Shown here one piece after another: positions 33,170-42,360 of a stretch of DNA of 64,000 nucleotides. The notes under the pieces were generated by a model. It searched no databases, was not told the origin of the DNA, and worked only from the letters and a program-made list of their open reading frames with translations. The translations under genes and the position numbers were made by a program. Source of the DNA: Sphingomonas soli NBRC 100801 (GTDB lineage Bacteria > Pseudomonadota > Alphaproteobacteria > Sphingomonadales > Sphingomonadaceae); the NCBI RefSeq assembly GCF_001591025.1, contig NZ_BCTZ01000014.1, positions 119,572 through 183,571 of the forward strand, read 5' to 3'. Within the stretch, counting starts at the first letter, position 1; each line of letters starts with the position of its first letter.

Positions 33170-33910
33170 ATGCCCACCGCACTCATCACCGGCGCAACCT
33201 CGGGGATCGGCGAGGCCGCGGCGCGCGCGTTCGTGGATGCGGGCTGGCACGTCATCGGCACCGGCCGCCGCGCCGAGCGACTGGAGGCGCTCAAGGCCGA
33301 ACTGGGCGATCGCTTCCACGCCGCGGTGTTCGATGTGCGCGACGAGGCCGCCCGCGATGCCGCGCTCGATGCGCTGCCTGCTACGTTTCGCGGCATCGAT
33401 CTGCTGATCAACAATGCCGGGCTCGCGCTGGGTCTTGAGCCCGCGCAAAAGGCGTCGCTTTCCAACTGGAAGACGATGATCGACACCAATGTCACCGCTT
33501 TGGCTTCGATCACCCACAAGCTTCTGCCGATGCTGGTCGAGCGCAAGGGCGCGATCATCAATCTGTCGTCGGTGGCGGCGACCTATCCCTATCCGGGCGG
33601 CAATGTGTATGCGGCGACCAAGGCGTTCGTCCGCCAGCTCAGCCTCGATCTGCGCGCCGACCTCCACGGCACGGGCGTGCGCGTCACCTCGATCGAGCCG
33701 GGCATGGCGGAGACCGAGTTCACGCTGGTGCGCACCGGCAGCCAGGAGACATCGGACAAGCTGTATGGCGGCATGAATCCGATGACCGCCGAGGATATCG
33801 CCGAGACCCTGCTCTGGGTCGCGACGCTGCCGCCGCATCTCAACATCAACACGCTCGAGCTGATGCCGGTCAACCAGAGCTGGCAGGCATTCGCCGTTCA
33901 CCGCGAATGA
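33170..33910 (+). CDS. short-chain dehydrogenase (YdfG-like NADP 3-hydroxy acid dehydrogenase)
   Basis: 246-residue classical SDR. Cofactor loop TGATSGIGEAAARAF, structural LLINNAGLALG, catalytic Ser in INLSSVAATYPY and YAATK (Tyr/Lys). GTGRR after strand 2 favours NADP(H). The sequence EPGMAETEFTLVR and the length match the YdfG group acting on serine, malonic semialdehyde and similar compounds. Coupled by ATGA to the aldose epimerase gene. Confidence 0.85.
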   Translation: MPTALITGATSGIGEAAARAFVDAGWHVIGTGRRAERLEALKAELGDRFHAAVFDVRDEAARDAALDALPATFRGIDLLINNAGLALGLEPAQKASLSNWKTMIDTNVTALASITHKLLPMLVERKGAIINLSSVAATYPYPGGNVYAATKAFVRQLSLDLRADLHGTGVRVTSIEPGMAETEFTLVRTGSQETSDKLYGGMNPMTAEDIAETLLWVATLPPHLNINTLELMPVNQSWQAFAVHRE

Positions 33911-34731
33911 TCGAGATTTCCAGCGGCGCGCTGTCCGCGAGCATCGATCCGCTCGGGGCCGAACTTTCCTCTCTGCGCACTGCCGACGGCGCAGAGCTGA
34001 TGACCGACGCCGATCCCGCTTTCTGGGCCGGCCGCGCGCCCCTGCTCTTCCCGATCGTCGGCGCGCTGAACGGCGGCGTCTATCGGCTCGATGGCCGCGA
34101 ATATCCCCTTCCCCAGCACGGCTTCGCCCGGCGGCAGCCCTTCGCCTGCGTCGATCACACCCCGGACCGCGCCGTCTTCCGCCTTACCGACAATGAAGAG
34201 ACCCGCGCGGTCTATCCCTTCGCCTTTGCGCTCGACGCGGCATTCACGCTGAGAGGCCCGACACTCACGATGGACGTGACCGTCACCAACAGAGGCGCTG
34301 GCGACATGCCGGCCAGCTTCGGCTTCCACCCGGCCTTTGCCTGGGAAGGCGGCGGCAGCGTGGAATTCGAGAAGCCCGAACCCTCGCCGCTCGCAGGCCT
34401 GGGCACAAACGGCCTGATCGGTCCCGACGCCCCTAGCCCGCTCGATGGCCGGACGCTCCCGCTCAGTCATGCGCTGTTCGAAAGCGGCGCGCTGATCTGG
34501 CCGCGCGTCGAGAGCCGATCAGTGCGCTTCGGCGATCTCGACATCGGCTTCGACTGCCCGATGCTCGGCATCTGGACCAAGCCCGGCGCGCGCTTCGTCT
34601 GCATCGAGCCGTGGCACGGCATCGCCGACCCAGAGGGGTTCGAGGGCGAGATCTGGGACAAGCCGGGCATGATGCGCTTCGCGCCCGGCGCGGCGAGGAC
34701 CTTCAGCATGCAGGTGACGCTAAGCGATTGA
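33907..34731 (+). CDS. aldose 1-epimerase family protein (LacX-like)
   Basis: 274-residue galactose-mutarotase-fold protein. Recognisable pieces are LGAELSSLRTADGAELM, WAGRAPLLFPIVGALNGG, PQHGFARRQPF, SFGFHPAFAW and RFVCIEPWHGIADP. It probably interconverts anomers of a free or phosphorylated sugar. The catalytic His/Glu arrangement is plausible (HGFAR, FHPAF, IEPWH). Coupled to the SDR gene, so both may act on the same sugar-derived compound. Confidence 0.82.
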   Translation: MIEISSGALSASIDPLGAELSSLRTADGAELMTDADPAFWAGRAPLLFPIVGALNGGVYRLDGREYPLPQHGFARRQPFACVDHTPDRAVFRLTDNEETRAVYPFAFALDAAFTLRGPTLTMDVTVTNRGAGDMPASFGFHPAFAWEGGGSVEFEKPEPSPLAGLGTNGLIGPDAPSPLDGRTLPLSHALFESGALIWPRVESRSVRFGDLDIGFDCPMLGIWTKPGARFVCIEPWHGIADPEGFEGEIWDKPGMMRFAPGAARTFSMQVTLSD

Positions 34732-34748
34732 GTCGCTAGAGGGCCGCG

Positions 34749-36317
34749 ATGCCTTCCAACGACCGTAGAACTTTCGCGATCATCTCGCACCCCGATGCGG
34801 GCAAGACCACGCTGACCGAAAAGCTGCTGCTGTTCGGCGGCGCGATCCATCTTGCCGGCGAAGTGAAGGCGCGTGGCCAGGCGCGCCGCGCCCGCTCTGA
34901 CTGGATGAAGATCGAGCAGCAGCGCGGCATCTCGGTCACATCTTCGGTGATGACCTTCGAGCGGGACGGAGTGACCTTCAACCTGCTCGACACGCCGGGC
35001 CACGAGGATTTCTCCGAAGACACCTATCGCACGCTCACCGCCGTCGATTCGGCGGTGATGGTGATCGACGTCGCCAAGGGCATCGAGAGCCAGACGCGCA
35101 AGCTGTTCGAGGTCTGCCGCCTGCGCAACGTGCCGATCATCACCTTCGTCAACAAGGTGGATCGCGAGGGCCGCGAGGTCTTCGACATTCTCGATGAGGT
35201 GGCGAACCTGCTCGCGCTCGACGTTACCCCGATGACCTGGCCGGTCGGCATGGGCGGGAGCTTCGAGGGCATCTACGATCTCGCCACCAATCGCCTGCTG
35301 CTACCCGAGGGGGACAGCCGCGAGTTCCACGGCAAGGTCGTCCAGTGCACCGGCACCGACGATCCGCAGCTCGATGCGATCGTCTCGGCCGACAACCTCG
35401 CCAAGCTGCGCGAAGAGGTCGAGCTGGCGAGCGTCGGCTATCCCGAATTCGATGCGGAAGCCTACCGCAACGGCGATCTGACGCCCGTCTATTTCGGATC
35501 GGCGCTCAAGGAGTTCGGCGTCGATTCGCTGATCGACGCGATTGCCCGTTTCGCGCCACCGCCACACGCGCTGCCGGCCGAACCCGCGCCCGTCTCGCCC
35601 GACGAGCCGCAGGTCACCGGTTTCGTGTTCAAGGTGCAGGCGAACATGGACCCCAATCACCGCGATCGCATCGCGTTCATGCGATTGGTCTCGGGCACCT
35701 TCAAGCGCGGCATGAAGCTGACCCCTACCGGGCATGGCAAGCCGATCGCGATCCACTCGCCGATCCTGTTCTTCGCCCGCGAGCGCGAACTGGCTGACGA
35801 AGCGTTCCCCGGCGACATCATCGGCATCCCGAATCACGGCGTGCTGCGCGTCGGCGATACGCTGAGCGAAAAGGCCGATGTCCGTTTCACCGGCCTGCCC
35901 AATTTCGCCCCCGAAATCCTGCGCCGCGTCGCGCTCAAGGATCCGACCAAGACCAAGCAGCTCCGCAAGGCGCTGGACGACATGGCCGAAGAGGGCGTGA
36001 CCCAGGTCTTCTATCCCGAGATCGGCTCCAACTGGATCATCGGCGTGGTCGGCCAGCTCCAGTTGGAGGTGCTGCTCAGCCGGCTCGAGGTGGAATATAA
36101 GGTCGCGGCCGGGCTCGAGATGGCACCGTTCGAAACCGCGCGCTGGGTAAGTTCGGAAGACCCCAAGGACCTGGCCGACTTCGCCGCGCTCCATCGCGGC
36201 GCGATGGCGAAGGACCGCGACGGCAATCTGGTCTTCCTCGCCAAATCGGCCTGGGAAGTCGGCTATATTGCCGATCGCTATGCCAAGGTTAAGTTCGCCG
36301 CCACGCGCGAACGCTGA
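34749..36317 (+). CDS. prfC: peptide chain release factor 3
   Basis: 522-residue translational GTPase that recycles RF1/RF2. G1 SHPDAGKTTLTEKLL, the switch region EQQRGISVTSSVM, G3 LLDTPGHEDFSEDTYR and G4 TFVNKVDREGR are intact; the C-terminal RF3 domain includes FYPEIGSNWIIGVVGQLQ LEVLLSRLEVEY. Length is normal. GAGGG lies upstream of ATG at 34749. Confidence 0.95.
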   Translation: MPSNDRRTFAIISHPDAGKTTLTEKLLLFGGAIHLAGEVKARGQARRARSDWMKIEQQRGISVTSSVMTFERDGVTFNLLDTPGHEDFSEDTYRTLTAVDSAVMVIDVAKGIESQTRKLFEVCRLRNVPIITFVNKVDREGREVFDILDEVANLLALDVTPMTWPVGMGGSFEGIYDLATNRLLLPEGDSREFHGKVVQCTGTDDPQLDAIVSADNLAKLREEVELASVGYPEFDAEAYRNGDLTPVYFGSALKEFGVDSLIDAIARFAPPPHALPAEPAPVSPDEPQVTGFVFKVQANMDPNHRDRIAFMRLVSGTFKRGMKLTPTGHGKPIAIHSPILFFARERELADEAFPGDIIGIPNHGVLRVGDTLSEKADVRFTGLPNFAPEILRRVALKDPTKTKQLRKALDDMAEEGVTQVFYPEIGSNWIIGVVGQLQLEVLLSRLEVEYKVAAGLEMAPFETARWVSSEDPKDLADFAALHRGAMAKDRDGNLVFLAKSAWEVGYIADRYAKVKFAATRER

Positions 36318-36895
36318 TCAGGAAACGGACCGGACGCCTTCAAGACGAGGAGAGCGCCCGGCCCGCCGATAACCCGTAAGGTGCGCCCCTCGGGTTGACA
36401 CTCTTATCGGCCGGCTGGGGCGCGCTGGCGATTCAGGAAAAGCGCGACTCGGTGAACTACCTAGAGACGCGTTAAGTCGGGGCGCAGCCCGAGTCCCCAC
36501 CTCACCGGTCATGCCAGCGGCTGGTATCTTCTGCGGCTTCGGCGGCGCGCTGTCGCGGGGGACCCCAGCTTTCGCTGGGGTGACGGCGGGGGTGCGGCCG
36601 GGGTTGGGAGGCGCGCCATCGCCACCAGCCATCATGCCCGCGAAGACTGGCATCTTTGGCGGCTCTGGCAGCACGCTGTCGCAGAAGACCCCAGCTTTCG
36701 CTGGGGTGACGGCGGAGGTGCGGCCGGGGTTGAGAGTTGGGCCATTGCCACCAGCCGTCATGCCAGCGGACGCTGGCATCTCTTGCGGCTCCGGCGGCGC
36801 GCTGTCGCGGGAGACCCCAGCTTTCGCTGGGGTGACGGGTGGGGCGGGGTGACGGCCGGGCTCTGTCGATCCCGACCGCCGAAGTCGCGTAACCG
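36318..36895. repeat. gap with three tandem copies of a family D palindromic repeat (36509-36839)
   Basis: Unit of about 123-126 bp starting at TCATGCC at 36509, 36632 and 36758. Each unit has two palindromes: ATGCCAGCGG..CGCTGGCAT and ACCCCAGCTTTCGCTGGGGT, followed by GACGG. A further copy lies at 52875-52955. Upstream, 36355-36415, GCCCGCCGATAA and TTATCGGCCGGC can pair and may end prfC transcription. No gene is seen in the gap. Confidence 0.85.
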
Positions 36896-38155
36896 CTAGT
36901 CGACCCATTCCTCGCGCAGCGGCTTGGCCGCCAGCCACATCAGCAATGCGGCGAGCAGATAGCAGCTGAGGCTGAACAGCATCGCATAGCGCAGCGCCTC
37001 GCCCCCATAGACGGGTGCCAGCGCATCGGCGAGCCCGCCCAGCACATAGATGCCCACCCCGATCCCGATCAGGTTGTTGATCAGCAGGAAGCTGGCCGAG
37101 GCGGTCGCGCGCATATGCGGCGGGACGAGATGCTGGATCGCGGCGATCACCGGGGCGAGCCAGATATAGGCCAGCGCCTGCGGCACGACGAAGAACAGGA
37201 AGGCCGCCATCACCGTTGACGACATGACGCCACCGGCGAAAAGCGGCACGGCGAGGACAAAGGCGATCGCGGGCAGGCGGGCATAATTGCCCCGGTCGCC
37301 GCGCGCGACGCGGTCACCGATAAAGCCACCCGCAAGCACGCCGGCGATTCCGCCGAGCAACAGGATCGCGCCATAGAAATTACCCGTCTCTGCCGGATCG
37401 AGCCCGAAGCTCTCCTTCATCAGCGTCGGCAGCCAGAAAGCGAGGCCATAGCCCAGCATCGAACTGGCAGAGGCGCCGAACGAGAGCAGCCAGAAGCTCT
37501 TCTTGCGCGCGAGGATGGCAAAGACCTGGCTCACCGGGGTCGCGGCTTCGGCGCTGCGCTCGCGCGGGGCCTCACGAACGATCAGCCGGAACAGCGGCGC
37601 GATCAGCACGCCCAGCACGCCGACGACGATGAAGGCGGTGCGCCAGTCGATCGATTTGGCGATATGCCCGCCCAGCATCACACCCGCCGCCGAACCCAGC
37701 GGAATGCCCAGCGAATAGATTGCGAGCGCCCGCGCGCGGCTGCCCGCCGGGAAATAATCGGCGATCACGGCATAGGAGGGCGCGACGCCCCCCGCCTCGC
37801 CGACACCGACGCCGAGCCGGAACAGGAACAATTGGGTAAAGCTCGTCGCCATGCCGCAAAGCGCGGTGAATCCGCTCCACACCGCAAGGCTGCCGGTGAT
37901 CACCCAGGTCCGGCTGGTGCGATCGGCGAGCATCGAAAGCGGTATCGCCAGCGTCGAGTAGACCGAGGCAAAGGCAATGCCGCCCAGCAGGCCCATCTGG
38001 CTTTTGGTCAGGTTCATGTCCTCCATGATCCCGGGCGCCAGGATGCTGAGGATCTGCCGGTCGACGAAGTTGAAGGTGTAAACCAGCAACAGCATCGCCA
38101 GCACGACTCCGCGATAGGCGGGGCTGGCGGGCGCGGAAGTTTCGGCAGAGGTCAT
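36896..38155 (-). CDS. MFS transporter (spinster-like)
   Basis: 419-residue, 12-helix major facilitator. The first helix ends NFVDRQILSILAP, followed by the loop motif SMLADRTSRTWVI and RLGVGVGEAGGVAPSYAVIADYF, shown here as RLGVGVGEAGG and VAPSYAVIADYF, typical of the spinster-type family. A GDR-type second loop is present (GGFIGDRVARGDRGNY). The substrate is unknown; in sphingomonads such transporters pair with TonB receptors, as here. Confidence 0.85.
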   Translation of the reverse strand: MTSAETSAPASPAYRGVVLAMLLLVYTFNFVDRQILSILAPGIMEDMNLTKSQMGLLGGIAFASVYSTLAIPLSMLADRTSRTWVITGSLAVWSGFTALCGMATSFTQLFLFRLGVGVGEAGGVAPSYAVIADYFPAGSRARALAIYSLGIPLGSAAGVMLGGHIAKSIDWRTAFIVVGVLGVLIAPLFRLIVREAPRERSAEAATPVSQVFAILARKKSFWLLSFGASASSMLGYGLAFWLPTLMKESFGLDPAETGNFYGAILLLGGIAGVLAGGFIGDRVARGDRGNYARLPAIAFVLAVPLFAGGVMSSTVMAAFLFFVVPQALAYIWLAPVIAAIQHLVPPHMRATASASFLLINNLIGIGVGIYVLGGLADALAPVYGGEALRYAMLFSLSCYLLAALLMWLAAKPLREEWVD

Positions 38156-38170
38156 TCGCGGGCATCCTGA

Positions 38171-38208
38171 AACAAAAGAGCCGGACGTCTGGAGTGGACG
38201 TCCGGCTC
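38171..38208 (-). terminator. rho-independent terminator after the TonB receptor gene
   Basis: Minus strand: an 11-bp stem GAGCCGGACGT/ACGTCCGGCTC followed by TTTTGTTT, 31 bases after the receptor stop. It should reduce read-through into the MFS gene. Confidence 0.85.
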
Positions 38209-38238
38209 GCGAAGTTGAAGCTCTTGGGAGAGAGCGGA

Positions 38239-40596
38239 TCAGAACTTGAGGCTGAACGTGCCGAACACCTGGCGCGGATTGCCGTAGAAGGCGGTTGCGA
38301 CGCCCTCAAGCCCCAGCGTCGAGGCATAGGTCTTCGTCACCGGGTTGTACGTCAGATAGTTATAGCCCGACGTGATATAGCGCTGGTTGGCCAGGTTCTT
38401 GCCATGCACGCCGATCGTGTAGCGCCCGTCCTCGCCAAAGCTGTAGGTCAGGTTGGCGTCCCACAGCGCATAGCCGTCCTGATCGAGCCAGGGGATCGCG
38501 GTTTCGAACTGATAGGTCTTGCTGCGATAGGAGACGCTGGTCGAGACGTTGAGACGGCCGTCACCCACCGGCAGATAGGTGCCGAGCGTGCCCGACAGCG
38601 TCCATTCCGGCGTATTCTGGATATGGCGCTGGCCGGCGACGTTCACGCCGTTGACGTAGAATTCCTTGTACCTGGCATCGATATAGCCAAGCGAACCGTC
38701 GAGCGTGAAGGCCGAGCCGGGGCCGGCATAATCGCGGGCCAGGCGGGCATTGAACTCTGCTTCGATACCCTTGAAATCGGCACGCGCGGCGTTGGTGGTG
38801 ACGCCGGCGAAGCTTTCGAAGATGCCGTCCTTGTTGGCATCGACACCCACCGATCCCGGGATCTGCACGTTGTTATACTTCGCGTAGAAGCCGTTGATCG
38901 CGAAGTTCAGGCTGCGATCGAACAGCGAGCCCTTCCAGCCGATTTCATAGCTGTCGACGGTTTCCGGATCGAAGCCGATGAAATTGTAGATTTCGTCATA
39001 CTGGATGCCGGGCGTGCCGTTGGTCTCCGGCGCGATATTGGCGCTGCCGCGCGGATCGAAGCCGCCGCCCTTGAAGCCCTTCGAATAGGAGGCATAGAGC
39101 GTGTGATCGGGGCTCGGCTTGAAGCTGAGCGAGGCGCGCGGCGTGAACTTCTGGAAGTTGGCCTTGCCGTTGAAGTTGGTGGAGGGGGCGCCCAGCACCG
39201 TGGCCGTGCCGCCGAATTCGGGCGAAGTGCCGCCCAGCTTGCTCGCCTTGTAAACCCAGGCGTCGCGCTTGTCCCAGGTGTAGCGGCCGCCCACCGAGAT
39301 ACTGAACTGCGGAGTCAGATCATAGGTGAAGTCGCCATAGATCGACGGCGTCTGGGTCTTCACCCGGCCGGCGGTATAGGCGTTGAAGCCGGGCAGGCTG
39401 AGCGCTGCGCCGGTGGTGCCCAGGATCACGTCGAACGCGGTCGATGCCTCGGCGTCGAGATAATAGAAGCCCAGGATGCCGTTCAGCTTCTCGCTCGAAT
39501 AAGCGAGCTGGAATTCCTGGCTGATCTGCTCGTTGCGATAGACCGCGGGCACGTCGACATCGACGCTGGGCAGCGAATCGAAATCGATCGGCGCGTAGCT
39601 GCGGTCCTTGCGCCATGCGCTGATCGACTTGATCGTGATATTGTCGCTGAGCTCCGCGCGCGCGGTCATGGCGAGGCCGCCGCCCTGCACGTCCTGCTTC
39701 GGATTGTTGAGCCCGGCGCGGGTATCGAACACGTTGGAGAGCACCGGCGCGTTGGTCAGCATCGACGGGAACAGGCGGTGGCCGTTGCGCGGGTTCGACT
39801 TGTCCCAGCTATAATCGCCAGCGACGCGGATCGACATGCGGTTGTCGGGCGATTCGAACTCGAGCGTGCCGCGCGTCGCCCACACGTCCTTGTTGTAGTT
39901 CTCGAGCCCGTTGTGGAGGTTCTTGCCGAAGCCGTCGCGGGTCAGCCGCGCGACCGAGCCGCCGAACTTGAAGCCTGCGCCGACCGGACCGCTGACAGTG
40001 AGCACGCCGTCGAGCTGGTTGTACGAGCCATAGGTGCCGCGCGCGCTGACGGTCAGCTGGTCGGGCAGCGCCTTGGTGACATACTTCAGCGCACCGCCGA
40101 TCGTGTTGCGGCCATAGAGCGTGCCCTGCGGGCCGCGCAGCACTTCGATGCGCTCGACTTCATAGATGTCGAGCACCGCGGCCTGCGGACGGTTGAGATA
40201 GATGTCGTCGAGATAGATGCCGACGCCGGCTTCGAAGCCCGGCACCGGATCCTGCTGGCCGACGCCGCGGATGAAGGCAGTGAGCGTCGAATTGGTGCCG
40301 CGCGAATTCTCGAAGGTGACGTTCGGGGCGAGGTTCGAAATGTCGGTGACGTCGATCGCGCCCTGCGCTTCGAGCTTGGCGCCGGAGATTGCGGTGACGG
40401 CACCCGGAACGTCGAGCAGGCGTTCCTCGCGGCGGCGCGCGGTGACGACGATATCGCCATCATATTCGGTCGCTTCCTCGGTCTGGCTGGGGGCGGCAGG
40501 CGTGCTATCCTGCGCAAAGGCGGGCGCAGCGACGAGCCCGGCAAAGGCGGCTCCGGCGAAAAGCGCGGTACGAACGGACGGGCTATAGCGTGACAT
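38239..40596 (-). CDS. TonB-dependent receptor
   Basis: 785-residue outer-membrane transporter. A signal peptide ending PAFAQ is followed by an N-terminal segment with a likely TonB box (GDIVVTARRREERLLDVPG). The plug domain includes FIRGVGQQDPVPGFEAGVGI, given here as FIRGVGQQDP and GFEAGVGIYLDD, and RGPQGTLYGRNTIGGALKYV. The C-terminus ends YGNPRQVFGTFSLKF, a typical last strand with terminal Phe. ATG at 40594-40596 follows GGGGAGG. The ligand is unknown; plant or aromatic compounds are common for this subfamily. Confidence 0.92.
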   Translation of the reverse strand: MSRYSPSVRTALFAGAAFAGLVAAPAFAQDSTPAAPSQTEEATEYDGDIVVTARRREERLLDVPGAVTAISGAKLEAQGAIDVTDISNLAPNVTFENSRGTNSTLTAFIRGVGQQDPVPGFEAGVGIYLDDIYLNRPQAAVLDIYEVERIEVLRGPQGTLYGRNTIGGALKYVTKALPDQLTVSARGTYGSYNQLDGVLTVSGPVGAGFKFGGSVARLTRDGFGKNLHNGLENYNKDVWATRGTLEFESPDNRMSIRVAGDYSWDKSNPRNGHRLFPSMLTNAPVLSNVFDTRAGLNNPKQDVQGGGLAMTARAELSDNITIKSISAWRKDRSYAPIDFDSLPSVDVDVPAVYRNEQISQEFQLAYSSEKLNGILGFYYLDAEASTAFDVILGTTGAALSLPGFNAYTAGRVKTQTPSIYGDFTYDLTPQFSISVGGRYTWDKRDAWVYKASKLGGTSPEFGGTATVLGAPSTNFNGKANFQKFTPRASLSFKPSPDHTLYASYSKGFKGGGFDPRGSANIAPETNGTPGIQYDEIYNFIGFDPETVDSYEIGWKGSLFDRSLNFAINGFYAKYNNVQIPGSVGVDANKDGIFESFAGVTTNAARADFKGIEAEFNARLARDYAGPGSAFTLDGSLGYIDARYKEFYVNGVNVAGQRHIQNTPEWTLSGTLGTYLPVGDGRLNVSTSVSYRSKTYQFETAIPWLDQDGYALWDANLTYSFGEDGRYTIGVHGKNLANQRYITSGYNYLTYNPVTKTYASTLGLEGVATAFYGNPRQVFGTFSLKF

Positions 40597-40655
40597 CAGG
40601 TCTTCCTCCCCAATTGGACCCGTTCTCAAAGACGGGTTGTATGCGGTTGCCGGAC

Positions 40656-40684
40656 GCTATACTGAAACATGAACCGGGTTTCAA
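40656..40684 (-). promoter_or_regulatory. sigma70-type promoter of the TonB receptor gene
   Basis: Minus strand: -35 TTGAAA at 40679-40684 and -10 TATAGC at 40656-40661 with a 17-base spacer, 60 bases before the receptor ATG. Confidence 0.65.
40663..40683. promoter_or_regulatory. candidate TetR operator
   Basis: A 21-bp palindrome with half-sites TGAAAC and GTTTCA around nine bases. It fills the spacer of the receptor promoter, so a bound repressor would block RNA polymerase. The divergent TetR gene starts 29 bases away, so autoregulation is likely too. Confidence 0.6.
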
Positions 40685-40711
40685 CTTGGGATTATTGGGG
40701 GAGGATGTAGA

Positions 40712-41359
40712 ATGGCGAGAGGGCGTGGCATGACGGCCACACACCCGCTGGACGCCGCCGAGGTGGCGAGCGCCGGAAAGGCGCCTCGCACCGAGCGCGG
40801 ACGCCGCACGCTGCGCGCCATCCTTGATGCCGCGGCAGAGGAATTCGGGGAAAAGGGCTTCCACGAGGGATCGATCAGCGGGATCACGCGCCGCGCCGGC
40901 GTCGCGCTGGGCAGCTTCTATACCTATTTCGATTCGAAGGACGCGGTGTTCCGCGCGCTGGTGCGCGACATGAGCGAGCAGGTGAAGGAACATGTCGGCC
41001 CCGCGATCCGCGCCGCCCAGGGCCAGATCGAAGCCGAGCGCGCCGGCCTCCTCCACTTCATCAAGTTCGCACGCGCGCACAAGGAGATCTACCGGATCAT
41101 CGATGAAGCGGAATTCGTCGATCCGGAGAGCTTCCGGATGCACTACGCCACCACCGCCGAACGCATCCACACGCGCCTGCGCGCCGCCGCCGCGCGCGGC
41201 GAGATTCGCGGCGACATTTCCGAGGTCCATGCCTGGGCGATCATGGGGATGAACGTGTTCCTGGGGCTGCGCTACAGCGTATGGGCCGATGAAGAGGATG
41301 CCGAGGACATCGCCGACACGATCGCATCGATGCTGGCGCGGGGGATCGCTGCAGACTAA
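40712..41359 (+). CDS. TetR/AcrR family transcriptional regulator
   Basis: 215 residues. The N-terminal HTH reads GRRTLRAILDAAAEEFGEKG, FHEGSISGITRRAGVALGSF, YTYFDSKDAVF; the rest is a helical ligand-binding domain (HKEIYRIIDEAEFVDPESF). It is divergent from the TonB receptor and probably represses it and itself through the palindrome between the two genes. ATG at 40712 follows GGGGAGG. Confidence 0.88.
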   Translation: MARGRGMTATHPLDAAEVASAGKAPRTERGRRTLRAILDAAAEEFGEKGFHEGSISGITRRAGVALGSFYTYFDSKDAVFRALVRDMSEQVKEHVGPAIRAAQGQIEAERAGLLHFIKFARAHKEIYRIIDEAEFVDPESFRMHYATTAERIHTRLRAAAARGEIRGDISEVHAWAIMGMNVFLGLRYSVWADEEDAEDIADTIASMLARGIAAD

Positions 41360-41369
41360 TCGCGCCGCC

Positions 41370-41834
41370 ATGGAATTGGGCCCTGACCTGCGCCGCGCCT
41401 TTGCGATGACCGCCCGCGCGATGGCGGATGCACGGGAGGACTGGTGGATCATCGGCAGCGCTGCGGCAGTGCTGCACGGGGCCGGCCTGGATGAGATTGC
41501 CGACATAGACGTGATGCTCAGCGTCGCGGACGCCCGCCGCATCCTGCCCGGCCTCGGTGTTCCGCTGACCCCCGGCGTCGCGGACCGGCGCTTCCATTCG
41601 CAATTCTACTGCCAGTGGACCAGCCCGCCTGTCGCGGTCGACTTCATGGCTGGCTTCACAGCGCATGGCGCGCCGCTTCGCATCACTACGCGTGAAGCGA
41701 TCATGATCGGGGAGCATGGCCTGTACACCCCCGCCCGCGACGAGCTGATCGCGATCCTCCACTATTTCGGACGCCCCCAGGATCTGGAGAGCGCCCGCCT
41801 GCTGGCCGCACGGAGCAGTTCTCGACGAAACTGA
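41370..41834 (+). CDS. nucleotidyltransferase-fold protein
   Basis: 154 residues. DWWIIGSAAAVLHGAG and EIADIDVMLSVADARR give the G-S and D-x-D pattern of the minimal nucleotidyltransferase fold found in toxin-antitoxin and resistance proteins, with a third acidic residue in PVAVDFM. It starts ten bases after the TetR stop. No partner HEPN or AbiE-type gene is adjacent, so a toxin role is not supported. Function unknown. Confidence 0.6.
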   Translation: MELGPDLRRAFAMTARAMADAREDWWIIGSAAAVLHGAGLDEIADIDVMLSVADARRILPGLGVPLTPGVADRRFHSQFYCQWTSPPVAVDFMAGFTAHGAPLRITTREAIMIGEHGLYTPARDELIAILHYFGRPQDLESARLLAARSSSRRN

Positions 41835-41967
41835 ATCCGCACCTTCGTCGTGGAACCGGCATTTTCATCGTGCGGGCGGGATGCGTGATCGTATCGTGAT
41901 GGCAGGGCGAGCAGGAATGAGCTGGGAGGCATTCTGGACAGTCACCCATACGACCCAAGGAGCGCCC

Positions 41968-42345
41968 ATGACTTCGACGCATCTCAAGCTTGCAGCTGTG
42001 GCGATCGCATTCGCCGCGACCGGCCTTGCCGCGACGCCTGCTTATGCCGGCACCGGCTGCAACGGGGTGGTGAACATCTTCGTGTGGGGCTGCGCGCCCT
42101 GGGACAATAATAACGGACCGAAATATCCCTATTACAAGAAGCGCGCGACCGCCGTCCAAGCGCCGCGTGGGAGCAAGATCACCATCAAGGACGGCCACGC
42201 GATGGTGAACATTAACGGCAAGGAATATCCGGTCGTGGGCGGGGCGGCCAGCGTGGTCTCGGCCGGCGGAGCAAATGTCGTCTCCGCGGGCGGCGGCAAC
42301 GTCGTTGCGGCCGGCGGGCTGAACCTGCGCGTCTGGGTCGAATAG
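41968..42345 (+). CDS. secreted glycine-rich repeat protein
   Basis: 125 residues with a signal peptide (LAAVAIAFAATGLAATPAYA) and an early cysteine pair (GCNGVVNIFVWGCAPWDNNN). The C-terminus has degenerate repeats: VVGGAASVVSAGG, ANVVSAGGGN, VVAAGGLN. It looks like a short extracellular or surface-adhesive protein. AAGGAG lies six bases before ATG. Not recognised. Confidence 0.65.
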   Translation: MTSTHLKLAAVAIAFAATGLAATPAYAGTGCNGVVNIFVWGCAPWDNNNGPKYPYYKKRATAVQAPRGSKITIKDGHAMVNINGKEYPVVGGAASVVSAGGANVVSAGGGNVVAAGGLNLRVWVE

Positions 42346-42360
42346 ACCCCGGAAGTGCGG

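Noticed and set aside
36509..36839. Possible CRISPR array
   Set aside because: Units are about 125 bp with internal palindromes and no unique spacers; they are tandem extragenic repeats.
38194..40593. 799-residue plus-strand open frame
   Set aside because: Antisense shadow of the TonB receptor, which has clear plug and barrel motifs.
41370..41834. Toxin-antitoxin nucleotidyltransferase
   Set aside because: No HEPN, AbiE or other partner gene next to it; only the nucleotidyltransferase pattern is visible.
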